From Dyadobacter sp. CY261 (lineage in GTDB: Bacteria; Bacteroidota; Bacteroidia; Cytophagales; Spirosomataceae): a stretch of 64,000 nucleotides of DNA. This document shows, in pieces, positions 59,669 to 64,000 of the stretch (the first letter of the stretch is position 1; each line of letters starts with the position of its first letter). The DNA lies in contig NZ_JAKCPW010000007.1 in the NCBI RefSeq assembly GCF_021440085.1, forward strand, positions 186,001 through 250,000. Reading direction: 5' to 3'. The notes beneath the pieces were generated by a model. The model was not told the origin of the DNA, searched no databases, and saw only the letters and a program-made list of their open reading frames with translations. A program made the position numbers and the translations under genes.

Positions 59669-60374
59669 GATTTTCCTGATATAGCTTATTTCAGGAAAGA
59701 TAGTATGAAATGTAAAAACATCTCTAGCACAGATCGACTCACTATGCCCGGGTCGGTCGATCTCTTTCTATCTTGACTATATGTTTTGCTTTCCATAACT
59801 ATCAGGAGTTGACGCTCTCTCATTGATGGTTTAAATATCGCTATTTTCTTGTTTTCAAGGTATAAAAGGATTCAAATACTTCCTCGTCTGCTTGTATTCA
59901 AATGAAGCAAGGTAACTGCGCTACCGTTTGTAGGTTTGAATGGCCCAGCCCTTGCGAAATGAAGGCAAGCACCATAAACGAACCTCTCGATGCTGTTAGC
60001 AGCGGATCTGTAAATCGCCGCGTTGGTAAAGTTGTCTTTGCCTATAAATATGACGACTGGATTACGCAAAGCGATGATCAGATCATTGGGGAAGGAGATC
60101 TCTGTTTCCGGTTCCGAGAATAGCAATGGTTGCGATTCTTCGAATGGAAACCGGTGCTCAATCTTAGAAATGACCTTCCGGACTTTTAGTAGCCAAGTTT
60201 CCTTTCTATCTTGGTCGTTTCATCGACACACTCTTAGCCATAGATTTTGTTCCATAGGTTTCGAAGCTCTCATCGCGGACTCTTCCAGCGAGACCAGCTT
60301 TATCCTTGACAAGAAAATCGAGCTGCTTATCATTTAGTCAATTTTTTATTTTTCATTATACCTCAACATTAGTT
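59669..60374. other. Long intergenic stretch with a degraded minus-strand frame
   Basis: No intact gene is seen in about 700 bases. The hairpin at 59672-59698 opens it. On the minus strand one frame is readable from about 60337 down to 59872 with a single TGA near 60226; its lower part (ISFPNDLIIALRNPVVIFIG) looks protein-like but has no ATG and no family I know. It may be a decayed gene. The last part must hold the promoter of the Dabb gene. Confidence 0.35.
59672..59698 (+). terminator. Terminator-like hairpin after the 93-aa gene
   Basis: TTTCCTGA (59672-59679) and TCAGGAAA (59691-59698) form a perfect 8-bp stem four bases after the stop codon. The 3' tail is not T-rich, so efficiency is unclear. 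Confidence 0.5.
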
Positions 60375-60782
60375 ATGAACAACACGCGTCGGACATTTCT
60401 CGCAAGCTCCGTTACGATAGCAGCTGGTACGGCCGCGGCAATAGCAGCTCCAATGAACGTCGGAAAAGCCAAATACCCACTCGTTCACCACGTCTTTTTT
60501 TGGCTTAAAAACCCCGGCTCCATCGCCGACCGCGACAGGATCATTGAAGGGCTAAGAACGCTGAGAAAGATCGAAGCCATCAAGGAATTACGCATTGGGG
60601 TAGTGGCGAGTACTGAAAAACGGGATGTGGTGGACAACAGCTGGGGAGTGTCCGAGCTGATGTTCTTTGAAGATCTGGCCGGTCAGGCCAGCTACCAGAC
60701 GCACCCGATCCACCAGCAGTTCATCAAGGATTGCAGTCATCTTTGGGAAAAAGTGATCGTGTATGACGCTATCGATGCTTAA
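60375..60782 (+). CDS. Tat-exported Dabb (stress-responsive A/B barrel) domain protein
   Basis: The start at 60375 (MNNTRRTFLASSVTIAAGTA) gives 135 residues and a twin-arginine signal with RRTFLAS; the frame is open to 60306 but those residues would precede the signal. The mature part is one Dabb domain: YPLVHHVFFWLKNPGS, IEGLRTLRKIEAIKELRIG and WGVSELMFFEDLAG, ending in KVIVYDAID. Dabb proteins are ferredoxin-like dimers, some binding small aromatic ligands. It ends at a strong bidirectional terminator. Confidence 0.85.
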   Translation: MNNTRRTFLASSVTIAAGTAAAIAAPMNVGKAKYPLVHHVFFWLKNPGSIADRDRIIEGLRTLRKIEAIKELRIGVVASTEKRDVVDNSWGVSELMFFEDLAGQASYQTHPIHQQFIKDCSHLWEKVIVYDAIDA

Positions 60783-60803
60783 AATGATTTTCGAAGGCAC
60801 GCA

Positions 60804-60838
60804 GGGGGTTGGTACAAAATTGTATCACCCCCTATTTT
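60804..60838. terminator. Bidirectional terminator between Dabb and PLD-like genes
   Basis: GGGGGT and ACCCCC (60804-60809, 60827-60832), extended by GGTAC/GTATC with one bulged base, enclose an AAAATT loop and are followed by TATTTT. The stem abuts the stop codon of the minus-strand gene. Confidence 0.8.
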
Positions 60839-62562
60839 GAAAATAGCAACCGGTCCTTGATCCGCCTGGGATCAGTATAGTCGTCCGACCACCATGGAAG
60901 TTCTCCGGGTTGCCGGGGAGGTTTTTTCAGCTCCAGTTTGTTAGTGCGGGTCGTTCGGTCGCGTTGAAGTGCCCGGAAATGATAGTGGTCAAATAGTCGG
61001 ATCGCCTCCACCATATATGCCACTGCAACGCGCCTGTCTTTGATGAGGAACAGGTTCTCTCCGTTGGTATTATCAGCAGCCTTTGAGAAGTTATAGGATC
61101 CGAGATAAACCCTTGCCGTAGGCTTGTCGAAATCGATGACAACAAATTTGTGATGCATACGTACGCCGCCACCGCCGGCAATTTCCGCTTTAAAAGGTAC
61201 AGGTACGTTCTTCTCCAATGCGCTGGGGGAAAGTGGTGCCAGATTTCCATCCGGCTTCAACACCTCTATACCTCCCACTTTTTTATCTGACATCCCATAG
61301 ACGAATTTGGTACTGTCGGCCGTCACTTTTATCACGGCATTTTTGATAGCGCCGGGTGTCTGATAAAGGAAGGCGATGGAAAACAACAAGCTGGAAGAAA
61401 CATGGTTGCTGATATCATTAGCCACCCAATTCAGTACAGCATTGTTTTGTGAGTGAGGCGAAAACGTCACCTGGGCGTCAACGTCCGCAAGTCCCAATGC
61501 CGTCCATGTTGCCGCGCCGTGTTGTCCGAACTCGGAGACACTGTCCGAAAGCCAGTATTGATCGAATGCGTCTTCAAAAGGTTTGATGGCTTGTGCGCCA
61601 TAAACAAACAATGCATTGTTTGCCTGAATATAGAAACCTCTCCATGAAAAATTGGTCGAGCCGCCGACAGCCACCTTAACAGTATCTGAGTTGACTATGA
61701 TCGTTTTGTTGTGTTGAAGCTGGCCCATGTGCTGCCGCTTCACATTCGCCGCTCCGGCGCTGACAGCCAGCCGCATTTCCGCTTTATTTTCAGCAGAACC
61801 TTCTTCACCGTGATCCTGACTGTTATCGTCGATGATGACCTGAACACGGTCTCCCAGTTCAACAAGCTTGTCGACCATTTCAGGGAGATTAAGATCATAG
61901 GCTATCACCTTCACCCGGGCAGATTCATCCGCGATCGCATCATCCAGAAGCCTCAGAATTTCCCGTCGGGCTTCAAAGCCCATCCAGGGTAAGGCCACGT
62001 CCGTCTTGGGGTGTGAAGGTGTAAAGTCCAGGCCATCCCGCGCCAGTTCGGGGATCAGATCCGTAAGCGATGTGCCCTCCGAGACGAAGTTGTCCACAAA
62101 TGCCTGAGAGGAGACAAATCCCCTGGTAAATGCTACATTGAGTTGTCCCTCATAAGTGTGGCGCTTCAAAGCAACTTTTGCCTCCTGGAACTCGCCGTAG
62201 CTCAGTTCATCACTGGAATTCATAAATACCGGAGTCACCCGGTAAGTGAATTCACCATCCATCTCCGCATTGAATGGAAAATGGACCCAACGGAATTTCT
62301 GGATCGGGGACAGCCTGGTCGAGAGACTTTTACCGTCGCTGCCGCTTCCGGGAAAAGACAGTCTGTTCTTGATAGAAAAGAACCGGTCTTTATCAGGTTC
62401 CCGGAATTCCAGTGCGAATCCTACGAAATCATCAGGAGGGGAACCGTTCTTCCAGTTCATGGCCAGGAGGCACATGCCCTCTCCGCGCCAAATGGTTAAT
62501 TGAAACGAGGCATTTGAGTTGTTACCCCTGACAACAAAGGCTGATGTGGTAGAGTTTGGCAT
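60832..62562 (-). CDS. Phospholipase-D-like protein with two HKD motifs
   Basis: The 576-residue protein has no signal peptide. An N-terminal region (about residues 1-140) is beta-rich and unassigned. Two HKD motifs follow: His284-x-Lys286 in QHNKTIIVNSD with GGSTNFSW, and His470-x-Lys472 in MHHKFVVIDFD with LGSYNFS. Enzymes with this pair cleave or transfer phosphodiesters, on lipids or nucleic acid. Lack of a signal peptide and the extra N-terminal domain argue against an ordinary secreted phospholipase. The start ATG at 62562 is clear. It follows the AraC gene on the same strand by 45 bases. Confidence 0.88.
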   Translation of the reverse strand: MPNSTTSAFVVRGNNSNASFQLTIWRGEGMCLLAMNWKNGSPPDDFVGFALEFREPDKDRFFSIKNRLSFPGSGSDGKSLSTRLSPIQKFRWVHFPFNAEMDGEFTYRVTPVFMNSSDELSYGEFQEAKVALKRHTYEGQLNVAFTRGFVSSQAFVDNFVSEGTSLTDLIPELARDGLDFTPSHPKTDVALPWMGFEARREILRLLDDAIADESARVKVIAYDLNLPEMVDKLVELGDRVQVIIDDNSQDHGEEGSAENKAEMRLAVSAGAANVKRQHMGQLQHNKTIIVNSDTVKVAVGGSTNFSWRGFYIQANNALFVYGAQAIKPFEDAFDQYWLSDSVSEFGQHGAATWTALGLADVDAQVTFSPHSQNNAVLNWVANDISNHVSSSLLFSIAFLYQTPGAIKNAVIKVTADSTKFVYGMSDKKVGGIEVLKPDGNLAPLSPSALEKNVPVPFKAEIAGGGGVRMHHKFVVIDFDKPTARVYLGSYNFSKAADNTNGENLFLIKDRRVAVAYMVEAIRLFDHYHFRALQRDRTTRTNKLELKKPPRQPGELPWWSDDYTDPRRIKDRLLFSK

Positions 62563-62607
62563 AACATCTATGGATAAGGTTTGTAAATATCCATACTTAC
62601 TCCGTAT

Positions 62608-63420
62608 CTAAACCAACCATTCAGTAGGTGCCTTGCCGAATTTTTTCTTGAATGAATGGGAGAAATGGGATAGGCTTTCAAATCCAAGGTCGAGATAAAT
62701 TGCCGACGGCTTTTTGTGCTTGGTTTCGATAAGGTGCCTGGCTTCAGCAAGCCTTCTTTCTTGGAGCCAATGCCTTGGGGCCATGCCGAATGCCCTTTGA
62801 AAATCGCGCTTGAAGCCGGCGAGGCTTCTTCCGGTCAATCGGGCAAATTTTTCGACCGGGATGTTGTAATGAAAATTACTGAGCATGAATTTTTCCAGGT
62901 CCATTTTGTAGGGTTCTGAAAAATCGAACAACAATTCTTCCAGCTCGGGTTTGGTATGCATGAGCAGATATACGGCCTCTTTCACTTTGAGCATGCCGAG
63001 CCGCGCGGTAATGGCCCCTTCCGGATTGCGGACGTAAGGCACTACCGACTGGAAGAATGCCCGCAGAAAGTCGTTTGCCGGAATGTGCACATTAGGAGGC
63101 CCTGAATACTTATGCCCGATTTCCACCTGCTCTTCCAGGGCAATAGTCCGGAGCAAATGCTCCTGTAACGAGATCACGATCGTCTGGTAATCCTCGCCGT
63201 CGAGCGGGGTTTTGGTAATTTCTCCCAATTGATTCTTTTGGATCAGCAGCATCTCGCCCGCGCCCATTGAAATCTTTTGTGTAGCAGTTTGGAGCGAAAA
63301 ACGACCCGATACCTGCATGACCAGTGTATTGTTTTCGAGAAACGCCACTTTGTCTTTTCTCTCCTTTGAGAGATAAGAATAGAAAATGACGCCCGGAAGT
63401 ATTTCAGTTGGATTTGTCAC
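62608..63420 (-). CDS. AraC-family transcriptional regulator
   Basis: The frame starts with GTG at 63420 and gives 270 residues. The N-terminal part is a cupin-like ligand domain (FLENNTLVMQVSGRFSLQTA), and the C-terminal part has two helix-turn-helix units: IPVEKFARLTGRSLAGFKRD and PSAIYLDLGFESLSHFSHSF with KKFGKAPTEWL, the AraC signature. It lies 56 bases after the aldo/keto reductase gene on the same strand and may be its regulator, in an operon with it; the PLD-like gene may also be part of it. Inducer unknown. Confidence 0.93.
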   Translation of the reverse strand: MTNPTEILPGVIFYSYLSKERKDKVAFLENNTLVMQVSGRFSLQTATQKISMGAGEMLLIQKNQLGEITKTPLDGEDYQTIVISLQEHLLRTIALEEQVEIGHKYSGPPNVHIPANDFLRAFFQSVVPYVRNPEGAITARLGMLKVKEAVYLLMHTKPELEELLFDFSEPYKMDLEKFMLSNFHYNIPVEKFARLTGRSLAGFKRDFQRAFGMAPRHWLQERRLAEARHLIETKHKKPSAIYLDLGFESLSHFSHSFKKKFGKAPTEWLV

Positions 63421-63476
63421 ACCGTAAATATATCAAAAGCAGGGCTTTTTTAATGCCCTGCTTTGGTTATTGCCTG

Positions 63477-64000
63477 CTATCGCTGAAGATAGGTGCCGCC
63501 AAGTATCGCACCGGGCGCAAAATGGGTGTCGAGCGTACTGATCTCCTCCGTGCTGAGGGCGATGTCCATCGCCTGCATGTTTTCTGGCAACCTTGATCTG
63601 CGGCTCATGCTCACCAACGGCATAATATGGTCGCCCTGCGCATTGACCCAGGCGATGGCCAGCTGTGTAGGTGTGCAATCTTTTTCCTTAGCCATTTGCT
63701 TCAATAGTTCAACTTTTTCAAGATTCCGGAGCAGGTTCTCGCCCTGGAACCGGGAAAAATGAAGGCGATAGTCGTCGGTAGGAAGAGGTGCCTGCAAGTT
63801 GCCGGTGAGCAGGCCTTCCGCCGTGTTGGCAAAGGCCACGACCCCAATGCCCAGTTCTTTGGCGGCAGGAAGCAGGTCGCTTTCAATTTGCCGGTCAGCG
63901 AGTGAATAGCCGATTTCCAGTGCCGTCACGGGATGAATGCTATGCGCCTTGCGCAACTGGTCGGCGGTAATTTCGGAAACGCCGAGGTAACGGACCTTAC
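63477..64000 (-). CDS. Aldo/keto reductase, C-terminal part (cut by right window edge)
   Basis: The frame is open to the window end and gives about 174 residues. It begins with VRYLGVSEITADQLRKAHSI and HPVTALEIGYSL, the usual second half of AKR barrels, followed by KELGIGVVAFANTAEGLL and CTPTQLAIAWVNAQG, and the cofactor-binding SRRSRLPENMQAMDIALS. It reduces carbonyl groups with NADPH. The catalytic Tyr, Lys and Asp are in the missing N-terminal half. It precedes the AraC gene by 56 bases. Confidence 0.92.
   Translation of the reverse strand, partial: KVRYLGVSEITADQLRKAHSIHPVTALEIGYSLADRQIESDLLPAAKELGIGVVAFANTAEGLLTGNLQAPLPTDDYRLHFSRFQGENLLRNLEKVELLKQMAKEKDCTPTQLAIAWVNAQGDHIMPLVSMSRRSRLPENMQAMDIALSTEEISTLDTHFAPGAILGGTYLQR

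Overview
The window comes from a free-living member of the Bacteroidota, most likely order Cytophagales and close to Dyadobacter (inference from gene content, not a database match). Pointers are a SusC/SusD pair, TonB-dependent receptors without an outer-membrane porin-type uptake system, LytTR and propeller-type two-component systems, many lipoproteins, the Bacteroidota form of the kdp operon with a split KdpD, and almost no Shine-Dalgarno sequences. No rRNA, tRNA, CRISPR array, integrase or intact insertion sequence was seen. It reads as a stable chromosomal segment with a few decayed fragments.

Region by region. 0-0.5 kb: start of a propeller sensor on the minus strand. 0.5-10.1 kb: high-affinity potassium uptake locus: two small unidentified frames, a 38-residue membrane microprotein, kdpF, kdpA, kdpB, kdpC, an outer-membrane barrel, then (after a terminator) a shortened KdpD and a separate membrane histidine kinase. 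No KdpE is present. Two copies of a TATCATTTTGATA palindrome lie upstream, each followed by a sigma-54-like -24/-12 element of unequal quality. 10.2-17.4 kb: a helical-domain/GNAT fusion, a lipoprotein, a YcaQ-type DNA glycosylase, a DoxX-like protein, a divergent soluble histidine kinase/response regulator pair and an alpha/beta hydrolase. 18.2-25.1 kb: housekeeping genes: class I ribonucleotide reductase (beta then alpha, alpha lacking an ATP-cone), metE, a PTPS-II-type pterin synthase and an MTHFR-like protein.

25.5-35.3 kb: mostly exported proteins: NTF2-like proteins, a sulfatase, an epoxide hydrolase, a NIPSNAP protein, a lipoprotein with two DUF4242 domains behind a large ATP-dependent LuxR regulator, and a YD-repeat-like lipoprotein. 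35.6-46.1 kb: a GH92 alpha-mannosidase; a minus-strand group of small lipoprotein, vanadium-haloperoxidase-like lipoprotein and FecA-like receptor; and a propeller LytS-type kinase with its LytTR regulator. 46.2-57.6 kb: a polysaccharide-utilisation-type locus with two six-hairpin glycosidases flanking SusC/SusD, a GntR regulator with a periplasmic-binding-protein-like sensor, and a sodium:solute symporter. 57.7-64 kb: the C-terminal stump of a lost TonB receptor translationally abutting a sialidase-like lipoprotein, a small hypothetical, a Tat-exported Dabb protein, a phospholipase-D-like protein, an AraC regulator and the 3' part of an aldo/keto reductase gene.

How the genes work together. 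The kdp genes form one uptake-and-sensing unit whose regulator must be encoded elsewhere. metE, the MTHFR-like protein and the pterin synthase share folate/pterin chemistry. The SusCD locus can be read as capture at the surface (SusCD), trimming in the periplasm (two glycosidases), import of the sugar by the symporter and sensing of it by the adjacent GntR protein. The most promising undescribed elements are the double kdp control region, the microprotein beside KdpF, the TTCCCTA repeats before the DUF4242 gene, the 10-bp repeats upstream of susC and the GNAT fusion.
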